A DNA stretch of 32,514 bases from Oscillospiraceae bacterium (GCA_015068565.1 SVKG01000005.1:1-32514), one strand, 5' to 3'; shown: positions 19,355 to 29,065, numbered from the stretch's first letter. Numbers and translations: made by a program. Notes: generated from the letters alone by a model not told the origin.

Positions 19355-20740
19355 TCAGTTCATCAGATATTCGTCAATTGCTTTTGCCGCTTTTTTACCT
19401 GCGCCCATTGCAAGTATAACGGTAGCCGCACCTGTTACCGCATCACCACCGGCATATACTCCGGGCTTTGAGGTGGCGCCGGTTTCACTGTCTGTGATGA
19501 TTCCGCCCCAACTTTCCACATCCAACCCGTCGGTGGTGTTTCTTATAAGCGGGTTGGGTGACTGACCTATTGCCATTATAACAGTTTCCACATCAATAAT
19601 GTGTTGGGAGCCTTCCTTTACAATAGGACGGCGTCTGCCGGATGAGTCCGCATCGCCTAAAACCATTTCTATACATTCCATACCTTCTACCCAGCCGTTG
19701 TTACCTAATATGCGGACAGGATTGGTAAGGTTTTTAAATATAATCCCCTCTTCTTTGGCGTGGTGGATTTCCTCGGCACGGGCAGGCATTTCGGCCTCTC
19801 CGCGTCTGTATACGATGTATACATTCTCGGCACCCAGACGTTTTGCGCATCTGGCGGCATCCATAGCAACATTTCCTCCGCCTACCACAGCCACATTTTT
19901 GCCCACTTTAACGGGTGTGTCTGTTTCGGGGAATTTGTACGCTTTCATAAGATTGATTCTTGTAAGGAACTCATTTGCGGAGTATACGCCGTTAAGGTCT
20001 TCACCCTCAATCTGCATAAACTTCGGCAAACCGGCACCCGTTCCGATAAACACCGCATCGTACCCGTTTTCGAGCAATTCGTCAACGGAGAGAATTTTGC
20101 CTATTACCATATTAAGTTCAATATCCACACCAAGACTTTTGAGATTGTCAATCTCGTTTTTCACAATGTCTTTGGGGAGTCTGAACTCCGGAATACCATA
20201 CATAAGCACTCCGCCGGGAGTGTGAAACGCCTCAAACACAGTTACGGAGTAACCTTTTTTTGCAAGGTCCCCGCCGCAACTCAATGATGCAGGTCCGCTG
20301 CCTATAACGGCAACCTTTTTGCCGTTAGGTTCAACTTTAAAAGGTTCGGGGGTACAGTTGTTCCTGTAATAATCTGCGGCAAACCGTTCAAGTTTGCCTA
20401 TGGCAACACTTTCACCCTTTATGCCTCTTACACATTTACCCTCGCACTGTGATTCCTGGGGGCAAACCCTACCGCATACAGCGGGTAAAGAATTGGTTTC
20501 TGTAATTTTAAGGTAAGCCTTTTCAAATTCACCCTCTGCTATAAGATTGATGAATTCGGGGATTTTAACATTAACGGGGCACCCGCTTATACAGGGCATA
20601 TTCTTGCAGTTAAGACATCTCTTTGCCTCTTCTATCGCCTGTTCCGGGGTGTATCCCAGACAAACCTCTTCAAAGTTTTTGTTGCGCACCTCGGGTTGCT
20701 GCTCCGGTATCGGAGTTTTTGTAGGACACATATTAGCCAC
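19355..20740 (-). CDS. nfnB: NADPH-dependent glutamate synthase-like / NfnB subunit
   Basis: RCLNCKNMPCISGCPVNVKIPEFI, CGRVCPQESQCEGKCVRG, IGSGPASLSCGGDLAKKGYSVTVFEA, VAVVGGGNVAMDAARCAKRLGA. Confidence 0.88.
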   Translation of the reverse strand: MANMCPTKTPIPEQQPEVRNKNFEEVCLGYTPEQAIEEAKRCLNCKNMPCISGCPVNVKIPEFINLIAEGEFEKAYLKITETNSLPAVCGRVCPQESQCEGKCVRGIKGESVAIGKLERFAADYYRNNCTPEPFKVEPNGKKVAVIGSGPASLSCGGDLAKKGYSVTVFEAFHTPGGVLMYGIPEFRLPKDIVKNEIDNLKSLGVDIELNMVIGKILSVDELLENGYDAVFIGTGAGLPKFMQIEGEDLNGVYSANEFLTRINLMKAYKFPETDTPVKVGKNVAVVGGGNVAMDAARCAKRLGAENVYIVYRRGEAEMPARAEEIHHAKEEGIIFKNLTNPVRILGNNGWVEGMECIEMVLGDADSSGRRRPIVKEGSQHIIDVETVIMAIGQSPNPLIRNTTDGLDVESWGGIITDSETGATSKPGVYAGGDAVTGAATVILAMGAGKKAAKAIDEYLMN

Positions 20741-21578
20741 GTTGATTTCCCCCCAATCCTATACGGCATTTGTGGTCAGAACTTACTGCTTCTTCCTCAC
20801 GATACATCTTTTGTCTGTTCATGGCAGATTCAAAATCCACAAGATGCCCGTCAAAGTCAGGGCCGTCCACACAGGCAAACTTTGTTTCGCCGTCTACTGT
20901 TACGCGGCAACCGCCGCACATACCTGTACCGTCAATCATAATGGGGTTCATACTTACTATGGTTTTTATCCCCAAAGGCCGTGTTATATCACAAATAACT
21001 TTCATCATCATCAAAGGACCGATGGCGATTACAAGGTCATACTTTTCTTCTTCAAGACGTTGTTTTAAAATGTCCGACACAAATCCCTTGCAGCCGTTTG
21101 AACCGTCATCGGTGGTGATAAACACATTTGTGCTGACCTTTTTTATTTCGTCTTCGAGTATTATCATATCTTTATTGCGAAAACCCAATATAGAATCAAC
21201 TTTTGCGCCCGAGGCAAAAAGTTTTTTCGCCTGAGGGTAGGCGATTGCACTGCCAAGCCCTCCGCCTATAACTGCCACATTCTTGTACCCGTCAAGGTGA
21301 GTAGGTACACCGAGAGGGCCGACAAAATCAAGGATAAAATCACCTTCGTTAAGACTTCCCAACAGTTTTGTGGTCATACCCACTTCCTGGAATATAATAG
21401 TAACAGTTCCTTTTTCTCTGTCAAAGGCTGCAATGGTAAGTGGTATTCTCTCACCGTTTTCGTCAACTCTTAATATAATAAACTGTCCCGGCTCGGCTTT
21501 TTTTGCAATCAAGGGAGCCTGGATTTCCATAAGTTTTACTTGATGGTTTAAAACCTTCTTTGTTAAAATCTTGAACAT
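20733..21578 (-). CDS. nfnA: ferredoxin-NAD(P)+ reductase subunit alpha (NfnA-like)
   Basis: MFKILTKKVLNHQVKLMEIQAPLIAKKAEPGQFIILRVDENGERIPLTI; GGGLGSAIAYPQAKKL; C-terminal MCGGCRVTVDG...FACVDGPDFDGHLVDF. Start trimmed to MFKIL (21578); adjacent to and overlapping nfnB. Confidence 0.88.
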   Translation of the reverse strand: MFKILTKKVLNHQVKLMEIQAPLIAKKAEPGQFIILRVDENGERIPLTIAAFDREKGTVTIIFQEVGMTTKLLGSLNEGDFILDFVGPLGVPTHLDGYKNVAVIGGGLGSAIAYPQAKKLFASGAKVDSILGFRNKDMIILEDEIKKVSTNVFITTDDGSNGCKGFVSDILKQRLEEEKYDLVIAIGPLMMMKVICDITRPLGIKTIVSMNPIMIDGTGMCGGCRVTVDGETKFACVDGPDFDGHLVDFESAMNRQKMYREEEAVSSDHKCRIGLGGNQRG

Positions 21579-21661
21579 TTGTTTTGTATCAGCCTTTCGA
21601 TTCAAATTACATTTATTATACTCTCAAAATCCTTGTTTTGCAAGACTTTTGCACATAAAAT

Positions 21662-21695
21662 AAAAACAGCCCTTGCTTTTGCAAGGGCTGTTTTT
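21662..21695. terminator. bidirectional terminator
   Basis: AAAAACAGCCCTTGC-TTTT-GCAAGGGCTGTTTTT perfect 15-bp inverted repeat immediately downstream of the 70-aa ORF. Confidence 0.92.
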
Positions 21696-21906
21696 ATATA
21701 TTTTCCAGTTCTTTTATTATTCTGTTGATTTTCTCTTGACCCACAATGTTTTTTGACATGGCGATTATCTGGCTGATGGGTGTGTTGGAGTGAAGATTTA
21801 TCAGCGGTGTTTTTGAGAGTGACGGAAATTCTTTTTCCAGGATTTTTCTCGCCCCGGGATTTTTAAGCAGTTGCCCTAAGGTTATATTCATATTATATAA
21901 ATTCAA
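21694..21906 (-). CDS. small helical protein of unknown function (70 aa)
   Basis: Intact ORF bounded by a strong terminator; TLGQLLKNPGARKILEKEFPSL...ISQIIAMSKNIVGQEKINRIIKELENI looks like a compact all-helical domain. Confidence 0.6.
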   Translation of the reverse strand: MNLYNMNITLGQLLKNPGARKILEKEFPSLSKTPLINLHSNTPISQIIAMSKNIVGQEKINRIIKELENI

Positions 21907-21959
21907 AGTAAATCACCTCGCCATATAATATTGTAATCTTCGATATTTTGTGCCTTGCA

Positions 21960-22745
21960 TCAGTTCAGGGGTTGGGTAATAACCGGTATCTGCTTTCCGG
22001 TATTGTCTATCTTGTAATTTTCTGTGTATATAAGTTGTGATACAGGCACAAATTCATACCCGTCGGAAATAAGTTTTTCCAATATCTGCGGCAAGGCGGC
22101 AGGGGTGTTTTTTGCTGCGTTGTGAAACAGCACAATAGACCCCGGCTTTACACGTTGTGTAACTCTGTCGTATATGGCGGCAGGGGATAAATCTTTCCAG
22201 TCAAGACTGTCAACGTCCCATTGAATGGTGTAATGGTCTATGCTCCTTGCAGTTGATACCACCTTGTCGTTGTAGTCGCCGTAGGGCGGCCGCATCAGGT
22301 TGGGGCGCTTTCCCGTTACTGCTTCTATCTTGTCGGAGCAGGTGTTGATTTCTTTAATGATTTCCGCCTCCGACAGTTTTGTAAGATGAGGATGAGAGTC
22401 AGAGTGATTCATAACTTCGTGACCGGCGTCTGCGAGTTTTTTAACAGATTCGGGGTATTTATCGACCCAAGCCCCCACCACAAAAAAAGTGGCTTTTATA
22501 TTGTGCTTTCCTAAAATAGCAATAAGTTCGTCAGTATCTTCGTTACCCCAAGCCGCGTCAAATGATACAGAGCAAACCTTTTTGTCACCTTTGTCAACAC
22601 AGTATATGGGCAAATCTCTTTTTGGCGAAGCGTTTTCAAATACCTCCGCAACGGTATCTCTGTTAAATAAAATCAGACCGCTTAAAAGCACCGTCATAAT
22701 AAAGTACATAATGATAGTGTTCTTGCTGATTACAAACAGTTTCAT
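21960..22745 (-). CDS. polysaccharide deacetylase (PdaB/CE4-like), membrane-anchored
   Basis: CE4 motifs VSFDAAWGNEDTDEL, HEVMNHSDSHPHLTKL, RPPYGDYND, WDVDSLDWKD, GSIVLFHNA. Start trimmed to MKLFVISKNTI; N-terminal TM. Confidence 0.9.
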   Translation of the reverse strand: MKLFVISKNTIIMYFIMTVLLSGLILFNRDTVAEVFENASPKRDLPIYCVDKGDKKVCSVSFDAAWGNEDTDELIAILGKHNIKATFFVVGAWVDKYPESVKKLADAGHEVMNHSDSHPHLTKLSEAEIIKEINTCSDKIEAVTGKRPNLMRPPYGDYNDKVVSTARSIDHYTIQWDVDSLDWKDLSPAAIYDRVTQRVKPGSIVLFHNAAKNTPAALPQILEKLISDGYEFVPVSQLIYTENYKIDNTGKQIPVITQPLN

Positions 22746-22870
22746 AACATCTACTCCTTTACTATTAGATTCTATTTTGGGCGTACAAGAAAAATACCAA
22801 AACAAAGGCTTGTATAAATATGCATTTTGTCGTCAAAACCTGTATAAAAAACTTATAATATTTTTTCTTA

Positions 22871-22885
22871 TGTCAAAATGCGACA
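22871..22885. promoter_or_regulatory. inverted pair of 0A-box-like motifs
   Basis: TGTCAAAATGCGACA: TGTCAAA on + and TGTCGCA on -, each one mismatch from the 0A-box core TGTCGAA. Confidence 0.35.
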
Positions 22886-22962
22886 TTTTTGGAGTAATTG
22901 TTTGCTTTTGGACAGGTAGTTGTTTATAATCGGGAATTGCAAAAACTTCAAGGAGGCATAAT

Positions 22963-23349
22963 ATGTTAACGGAACAAAAGACGGTGTTGCAAGATAAAGA
23001 AAAAGTATATTCGCATGTAGCGGATAATCTGTATTCAGTGGGATTTTCCCTGCATCTGGTGGGGTACACATATTTGTGTCAGGCGATTACAGAGGTGCTT
23101 TGCGGATACGATTGCTGCGGCATAACTAAAAATCTGTATCCATATATAGCCCGATTGAACGGCACTTCCGATGTGGCGGTAGAGAGGGCAATCCGTATGG
23201 CGATCACTAAGGTATGCCGTAGAGGTGATGTTGCAAAACTTAAAAAGATTTCCAATACACCCGCAGACAGACCACTGCATTTTTCAAATAGAGAGTTCAT
23301 ACTTGTAATGGTAAATGAAATACAGAAAAAGATTTGTGAAAGCCACTGA
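22963..23349 (+). CDS. stand-alone Spo0A C-terminal (effector) domain protein
   Basis: LHLVGYTYLCQAITEVL...ITKNLYPYIARLNGTSDVAVERAIRMAITKVCRRGDVAKL...FSNREFILVMVNEIQKK aligns by eye with the Spo0A DNA-binding domain (KGYxYLREAI...TKxLYPxIAxxxxTxxxxVERAIRHAIEVxWxRG); no receiver domain. Confidence 0.88.
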   Translation: MLTEQKTVLQDKEKVYSHVADNLYSVGFSLHLVGYTYLCQAITEVLCGYDCCGITKNLYPYIARLNGTSDVAVERAIRMAITKVCRRGDVAKLKKISNTPADRPLHFSNREFILVMVNEIQKKICESH

Positions 23350-23427
23350 TATTGATTTAAAATCCTCTTGATTTCAAAAACAGAATATTGTATAATCAAA
23401 GTGATTATGATACAGGAGGGATTTTTA

Positions 23428-23814
23428 ATGGTTACAGGTATAGAGCATGTTGGTATTTATGCAAAGGATTCAAAGGGATTGGCAGATTGGTATGTAGATA
23501 TGTTCGGCTGTACAATCGTTTATGAAAATGCGGAGAAAGGCACATATTTTGTGGCATTTCCTGATAAAAGCATGATAGAGATTTGTAAGGCGGAAAAAGC
23601 AAGTTGCAGAAAGCCTGAACTCACTCAGGCGGGGTTAAGACATCTGGCCCTTACGGTAGATGATTTTGAGGGTATGGTTGATAAACTTAAAAGCGCCAAC
23701 ACCGAGATTGTTACTGATGCAGCCGTATCTGCCAAGGGCATTAAAACGATGTTTTTCAGAGATGCGGCAGGAAATATCGTGCATCTTATTTCAAGACCCG
23801 AACCGCTTATATAA
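23428..23814 (+). CDS. VOC (glyoxalase/bleomycin resistance-like) family protein
   Basis: GIEHVGIYAKDSKGLADWYVDMFGCTIVYE...GLRHLALTVDDFEGMVDKL...MFFRDAAGNIVHLI. CAGGAGGG precedes ATG 23428. Confidence 0.9.
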   Translation: MVTGIEHVGIYAKDSKGLADWYVDMFGCTIVYENAEKGTYFVAFPDKSMIEICKAEKASCRKPELTQAGLRHLALTVDDFEGMVDKLKSANTEIVTDAAVSAKGIKTMFFRDAAGNIVHLISRPEPLI

Positions 23815-23821
23815 AAATACG

Positions 23822-23850
23822 AAGCACACGGAGTTATTCCGTGTGCTTTT
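23822..23850 (+). terminator. rho-independent terminator after VOC gene
   Basis: AAGCACACGGA-GTTAT-TCCGTGTGCTTTT. Confidence 0.9.
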
Positions 23851-23889
23851 AATACTTTGACGACAAATTTGAAACGGAGATAAAACAAA

Positions 23890-25998
23890 ATGAAATCATG
23901 CGATACAGTTGAACTTTTCGGCAGTAATGTGTTTAATGATAAAGTAATGCGTAAGCGTCTGCCGAAAGACATTTATAAAAAGTTGAGGCAGACGATAGAC
24001 GAGTCGTTGCCACTTGACAGTTCCGTGGCAGAGTCTGTTGCAAAGGCTATGAAGGAGTGGGCTATTGAGAAGGGCGCTACTCACTATACACATTGGTTTC
24101 AGCCACTTACCGGTATAACAGCGGAAAAACACGATTCCTTTATATCGCCCACTTCTGACGGCGGAGCCATAATGGAGTTTTCCGGCAAAGAACTTACCAA
24201 AGGCGAACCGGATGCGTCTTCCTTTCCGTCAGGTGGGTTACGAGCAACATTTGAGGCGAGAGGGTACACCGCGTGGGACTGCACATCCCCGGCATTTTTG
24301 CAGGAGGATCTGGCAGGGGTGACACTGTGTATACCCACAGCATTTTGCTCTTACACAGACGAAGCCCTTGACAAAAAGACACCGTTGCTTCGTTCCTGTG
24401 AGGCTATAAATGTTCAGGCAAAACGTATTTTAAAACTTTTCGGAAAGGATGTCAAAAATGTCGTTGTCTCCGTAGGTCCTGAACAGGAGTATTTTCTTGT
24501 TGATAAGGAATACTATGAAAAACGGCTTGACCTCAAATTCACCGGCAGAACACTTTTTGGGCAAAAAGCACCAAAAGGTCAGGAGATGGACGACCATTAT
24601 TTCGGCACGTTAAAAGAGAGAGTTTCGGCATATATGAGCGATGTTGACAGAGAACTCTGGAAGATGGGCGTTTCTGCCAAGACAAAGCATAATGAAGCGG
24701 CACCGAGTCAGCACGAACTTGCACCGGTTTATTCAAACTGTAATATTGCAACCGACCATAACCAACTGACAATGTCAACATTAAAAAGGATTGCCAACCG
24801 ACATAATTTTGCGTGTCTTATGCATGAACGTCCCTTTGACGGGGTGAACGGTTCGGGTAAACACGTCAACTGGTCGCTTACGACAGACGGGGGAGCAAAC
24901 CTTTTGGAACCCGGCAAAACTCCTCACGAAAATGCGCAGTTCCTTTTGTTTTTGTGTGCGGTTATAGAGGCGATAGACAAACACGCCGCATTGCTTCGTG
25001 CATCTGCCGCAAGTGCGGGTAATGACCACCGACTGGGTGCAAACGAAGCACCCCCGGCAATTATATCCGTCTTTCTGGGAGAACAACTTGAAGAAATTCT
25101 CAATAATATCGACTATGATAATCCATCGGAGAAAACAGAGCGTATACGTCTTGATGTTGGCGTAAGTACTCTGCCTCATTTCAGGAAAGATACCACCGAC
25201 AGGAACAGAACGTCACCTTTTGCATTTACCGGAAATAAATTTGAGTTCCGAATGGTTGGCTCAAATGCATCTATTGCAGGGCCCTGCACCATAATAAATA
25301 CGATAGTGGCAGACACTCTTTGCACCATGGCGGACGAACTTGAAGGCGCGAAAGATTTTAACTGTGCACTGCACAATGTTGTACAAAAGTCCATACGTCA
25401 GCATAAACGTGTTATCTTTAACGGTAACGGTTACTCCGACGAGTGGGTAGCAGAGGCGGCATCAAGAGGACTTCCCAATATTGATAACACGGTAGATGCC
25501 ATAGGCGAGTTTATTAAAGACGATACGATTGCATTGTTCAACCGTCATAAAGTATACAGTGAAAATGAACTCCGTTCCAGATTTGAAATTAAACTTGGCA
25601 AATACTCAAAAGTAATCCATATAGAAGCACTTACTATGATAGATATGGCGTCAAAAGATATTCTACCCGCTGCAATAAAGTTTTCGGCTCAGTTAAGCGA
25701 CAGTATTATAAAAATGAAATCAACCGGAGCGGGTGTTGACACCTCAACTCAGGAAAGATTGCTCGAAAGACTTTCAAAAGAGATTGCAAACTTTGGAAGC
25801 ACACTTGATAAATTGAGGGAGTCGGTAGACAGGGCGGAGCACATTAAAGATGATATAGTCGCACTGGCTGAATTTTACAGAGACGACACTTTGAAAATCA
25901 TGTATGATTTAAGGATTTTCGGAGATAATATGGAAGCGATGGTAGACAGACGAATCTGGCCTATTCCTACATATTCAGATATGCTGTTTTATGTGTAA
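23890..25998 (+). CDS. glnN: glutamine synthetase type III
   Basis: 702 aa; [113 protein letters not shown]. Confidence 0.97.
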   Translation: MKSCDTVELFGSNVFNDKVMRKRLPKDIYKKLRQTIDESLPLDSSVAESVAKAMKEWAIEKGATHYTHWFQPLTGITAEKHDSFISPTSDGGAIMEFSGKELTKGEPDASSFPSGGLRATFEARGYTAWDCTSPAFLQEDLAGVTLCIPTAFCSYTDEALDKKTPLLRSCEAINVQAKRILKLFGKDVKNVVVSVGPEQEYFLVDKEYYEKRLDLKFTGRTLFGQKAPKGQEMDDHYFGTLKERVSAYMSDVDRELWKMGVSAKTKHNEAAPSQHELAPVYSNCNIATDHNQLTMSTLKRIANRHNFACLMHERPFDGVNGSGKHVNWSLTTDGGANLLEPGKTPHENAQFLLFLCAVIEAIDKHAALLRASAASAGNDHRLGANEAPPAIISVFLGEQLEEILNNIDYDNPSEKTERIRLDVGVSTLPHFRKDTTDRNRTSPFAFTGNKFEFRMVGSNASIAGPCTIINTIVADTLCTMADELEGAKDFNCALHNVVQKSIRQHKRVIFNGNGYSDEWVAEAASRGLPNIDNTVDAIGEFIKDDTIALFNRHKVYSENELRSRFEIKLGKYSKVIHIEALTMIDMASKDILPAAIKFSAQLSDSIIKMKSTGAGVDTSTQERLLERLSKEIANFGSTLDKLRESVDRAEHIKDDIVALAEFYRDDTLKIMYDLRIFGDNMEAMVDRRIWPIPTYSDMLFYV

Positions 25999-26028
25999 TC
26001 AGCAATAAACAGCACAGGAAGGGGCTAA

Positions 26029-27795
26029 ATGATGGGTATACGCGACATCGTCAGTTTGCTTGGCGGACTGGGATTGTTTCTCTATGGTATGAACACCATG
26101 GGTGACGGTTTGGAGAAATCCACAGGCAAGGGGATGCAGCGTATTATCGAGGCCCTTACAGGCAATGTAGTCAAGGGTGTTCTGGTAGGTCTTGTTGTAA
26201 CTGCGCTTATACAGAGCAGTTCTGCCACTACTGTTATGGCGGTAGGCTTTGTCAATTCCGGAGTTATGACTCTCACTCAGGCAGTGGGAATTATATTCGG
26301 AGCAAATATAGGTACAACCGTCACTGCGCAGATACTCAGGTTATCCGATATACAGGGAGTAGGTATACTTTCTTTTTTTAAAACGGACTTTCTCGCACCG
26401 GCGGCAATAGCGGCAGGTGCGGGATTTGTTATGTTCGGCAAAAATAAGAGGATAAAAAACCTCGGTCAGATTTTTATGGGGTTCGGTATTCTTTTTATAG
26501 GAATGGATGTGATGGAGGAGTCAGTTTCCGGCATAAAGGACAAGCCATGGATTGGTGCCGCTTTTTCATCAATGGGTAAAATCCCTGTGCTGGGCATAGC
26601 CGCGGGTACAGTAATAACAGCACTTTTGCAAAGCAGTTCTGCTTCTGTGGGGATTTTACAGGCGTTGGCGGCGGGGGGTGTGATATCCGTAGCCTCTGCC
26701 GTGCCTATTATACTGGGGCAGAACATAGGCACTTGTGTTACTGCAATTATATCGGGTATCGGCGCCGAAAAAAATGCCAAACGCACTGCGGCAGTGCATC
26801 TTATGTTCAATGTGTTGGGCGTATTTCTGGCAACTGTTGTTATTTACGGATTCAACAGTATAGCGGGAATACCGGGATGGAACGATCAAATCACCCGTGG
26901 CGGTATAGCGGATTTCCACACGGTGTTCAATCTGCTCAATGCATTGGTTCTTTTGCCTTTCAATAAACTCCTTGTCCGTATTGCATATATTTTTGTGCCC
27001 GAGAAAAGCGATACAGATAACACTCCCTATAATCTGCTGGAAGAAAGACTGTTGCAGACACCGTCGGTTGCAATAGGTCAGTGTGTACGGATGCTCATTT
27101 TCCTGATGAAGACAGCGCTTGATAATTACCGTAACTCGACAGGAATGATTTTTGATAACGGCAGACACATCAGTGATAAACTCCAACGTGTGAGCGAAAC
27201 GGAAGAAATCATAGACATAGGCGAGTCGGAATTGACACAGTATCTTGTAAGAGTGAGCGAGAAAGACCTGTCTGCCGGTGAGAATAATACGGTGTCTGGT
27301 ATGTTTCATATTATCACCGATGTGGAAAGGATAGGGGACTGTTCGGTTAATATAAGTGAGATTGCGGAATATATGTATGAAGTTTCTGCAACGTTTTCCG
27401 ACGATGCGGCGGAAAAACTTAAAAATATGATGTCCGCCGTTGACGAGGTAATTCGTCTGTGTATCAGGGCGTACGAGGATGACGATATTGAATCGGCACA
27501 GAGGATACAGCCTTTGGAGGCGGTGGTAGATGTAATGAGAACCGATTTGCGGCAGTACCATATAAGCAGTCTTGTTGGGCAGAGGTATGATTTCAGGCTT
27601 GGTGTTGCCTTCCTCGATATTGTAAATAATTTAGAGCGTATATCCGACCATTGCTCCAATATCGGTATGGCGGCAGAGCAAAGACTTCGGTCGGCAACCT
27701 TTGACCCCCACGAGTATACCAAAAACCCCGACATAATAAATACACCCGAATATAAGCGGTTGTATAATGAATATAAGACTAAATACTGTAATTAA
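26029..27795 (+). CDS. Na/Pi cotransporter family protein with C-terminal PhoU-like domain
   Basis: Duplicated QSSSATTVMAVGFVNSG / QSSSASVGILQALAAGG motifs, GxNIGTTVTA / GQNIGTCVTA, C-terminal helical PhoU-like region. Confidence 0.94.
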   Translation: MMGIRDIVSLLGGLGLFLYGMNTMGDGLEKSTGKGMQRIIEALTGNVVKGVLVGLVVTALIQSSSATTVMAVGFVNSGVMTLTQAVGIIFGANIGTTVTAQILRLSDIQGVGILSFFKTDFLAPAAIAAGAGFVMFGKNKRIKNLGQIFMGFGILFIGMDVMEESVSGIKDKPWIGAAFSSMGKIPVLGIAAGTVITALLQSSSASVGILQALAAGGVISVASAVPIILGQNIGTCVTAIISGIGAEKNAKRTAAVHLMFNVLGVFLATVVIYGFNSIAGIPGWNDQITRGGIADFHTVFNLLNALVLLPFNKLLVRIAYIFVPEKSDTDNTPYNLLEERLLQTPSVAIGQCVRMLIFLMKTALDNYRNSTGMIFDNGRHISDKLQRVSETEEIIDIGESELTQYLVRVSEKDLSAGENNTVSGMFHIITDVERIGDCSVNISEIAEYMYEVSATFSDDAAEKLKNMMSAVDEVIRLCIRAYEDDDIESAQRIQPLEAVVDVMRTDLRQYHISSLVGQRYDFRLGVAFLDIVNNLERISDHCSNIGMAAEQRLRSATFDPHEYTKNPDIINTPEYKRLYNEYKTKYCN

Positions 27796-27797
27796 AA

Positions 27798-27828
27798 AAG
27801 GAGACACTTCGTATAGAGGTGTCTCCTT
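27798..27828. terminator. terminator downstream of Na/Pi cotransporter gene
   Basis: AAGGAGACACTTC-GTATA-GAGGTGTCTCCTT, one G-U in a 13-bp stem; flanking A and T tracts. Confidence 0.85.
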
Positions 27829-27850
27829 GATATTTGTCTTTGTATTTCAG

Positions 27851-27894
27851 CGATTAAGTTTTTTAAGCATCAGCATAGCGGCTTGTTGCGCAGC
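27851..27894. repeat. direct repeat copy 1: displaced rnc 3'-end fragment
   Basis: 27854-27889 (TTAAGTTTTTTAAGCATCAGCATAGCGGCTTGTTGC) is identical to 29457-29492. On the minus strand it encodes AAQQAAMLMLKKLNR* (stop TGA at 27847-27849). Confidence 0.95.
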
Positions 27895-27899
27895 ACTGC

Positions 27900-28760
27900 T
27901 TATTTTTGATAGTTGCTTATAGCGGCGGCAATCATTCCATCGAATGTATTTAAATCCTGGGGTTCGCCGTTTATATCAAAATAATTCAATTGCCATTCCA
28001 ATGTGCTTTCCGTTTCGTTTGTAATCAGGTATTGCACTTTGACTTTTACATCGTTTTCCTGATAGAGGCATTCTCCTGTGAATTCAACTGTTTCTTTCCC
28101 GTCTTCACCCGTGAAATGTTTCCAAGTCGGGTTTGAAAAAAAGTCGTTAAAAATTTCTTTGTGGGTGTGCTCACTGTCGTTCAATTTGGTTGCTTGTATT
28201 GTTTCCACATATACATCATAACTGTCTGATTCCGTATTGTTTTCAGGCAACGATGATACTGAGCAGACAATCAAAATTATCGACAAAATAGCGAATATGT
28301 TTGTAAGTTTTGTTTTTCCCGAAACAGAGTTTATGATTTTTTCGTTATCAGAATCGGTATCAGCACTCCCGCTTATATTTTTGAAAATAGCATCGAATTC
28401 ATTTGCCATCTTCATTTTAGGTACAATTTTCATCCATGCCAATAACCTGCCCACACGACTTAATCTGATATCATATTTAACGAGTTCACATTTTACGCGG
28501 CCATTTTCAAGATAAAAAAGGTGAGTGCCGGTGTTTCCCGTAACCTCAACCTGCCCTGACGAATTAACAATAGTTCCTTTTATCAAATCAGAACACGTTT
28601 CAACAATTTTGTTTTTCAATTCTTCCGGCGATGATAATTCGGTGGGGATACCGTCACGGTATTTGTTGCCGATTAGGTCAAGAAATTTTGTTCCCTTAAA
28701 GAGAACGATGTGAGATAATACTGCACTGATTATCAATGCGAGCAAACCAATTAAAATCAT
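27900..28760 (-). CDS. two-TM protein with C-terminal extracytoplasmic domain, unknown function
   Basis: N-terminal TM (MILIGLLALIISAVLSHIVLF), internal TM (LTNIFAILSIILIVCSVSSL), C-terminal EIFNDFFSNPTWKHFTGEDGKETVEFTGECLYQENDVKVKVQYLI. Confidence 0.8.
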   Translation of the reverse strand: MILIGLLALIISAVLSHIVLFKGTKFLDLIGNKYRDGIPTELSSPEELKNKIVETCSDLIKGTIVNSSGQVEVTGNTGTHLFYLENGRVKCELVKYDIRLSRVGRLLAWMKIVPKMKMANEFDAIFKNISGSADTDSDNEKIINSVSGKTKLTNIFAILSIILIVCSVSSLPENNTESDSYDVYVETIQATKLNDSEHTHKEIFNDFFSNPTWKHFTGEDGKETVEFTGECLYQENDVKVKVQYLITNETESTLEWQLNYFDINGEPQDLNTFDGMIAAAISNYQK

Positions 28761-28791
28761 ATGTAATTACTCCTTTGAAAATTAATAACGG

Positions 28792-28977
28792 TTATCTGAC
28801 AAAAATTTTTTTAATAATTGCGACAGGGATAAGGATAATCCCCAAAAGGCAGCCCACAATTAACCTTGTTAAAAACAAGTCATTGGCTGCACCTATTCTT
28901 ATTCTGTTCGCATAGATTGTTTGGCCGGCTGCCCAATAACCCAGAACAGCATAGCCAATAATTAATACAACTTCCAT
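28792..28977 (-). CDS. small two-TM membrane protein (61 aa)
   Basis: MEVVLIIGYAVLGYWAAGQTIYANRIRIGAANDLFLTRLIVGCLLGIILIPVAIIKKIFVR; GGAGG upstream on the minus strand. Confidence 0.75.
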   Translation of the reverse strand: MEVVLIIGYAVLGYWAAGQTIYANRIRIGAANDLFLTRLIVGCLLGIILIPVAIIKKIFVR

Positions 28978-29023
28978 TTTTACATTCCTCCAAAATTTGA
29001 TTATGAATATTGTTTACTTGAAG

Positions 29024-29052
29024 AGTATAACATATATCCAAGAATTACGCAA
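29024..29052 (-). promoter_or_regulatory. promoter for the islet's minus-strand genes
   Basis: Minus strand: TTGCGT (29052-29047), 17-bp spacer, TATACT (29029-29024). Confidence 0.6.
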
Positions 29053-29065
29053 GTGCGTATACGCA
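29046..29065. promoter_or_regulatory. overlapping palindromic operator
   Basis: TACGCA-AG-TGCGTA (29046-29059) overlaps the perfect palindrome TGCGTATACGCA (29054-29065). Confidence 0.65.

Noticed and set aside
23368-23427. N-terminal extension of the VOC protein
   Set aside because: No ribosome-binding site at 23368; ATG 23428 is preceded by CAGGAGGG and begins the conserved VOC fold.
26656-27561. 301-aa minus-strand ORF
   Set aside because: Antisense to the Na/Pi cotransporter gene; no recognisable motifs.
27846-27896. Separate short gene at the isolated rnc-like fragment
   Set aside because: Only ~15 codons encoding the RNase III C-terminus, with no start or ribosome-binding site; treated as a direct-repeat remnant.
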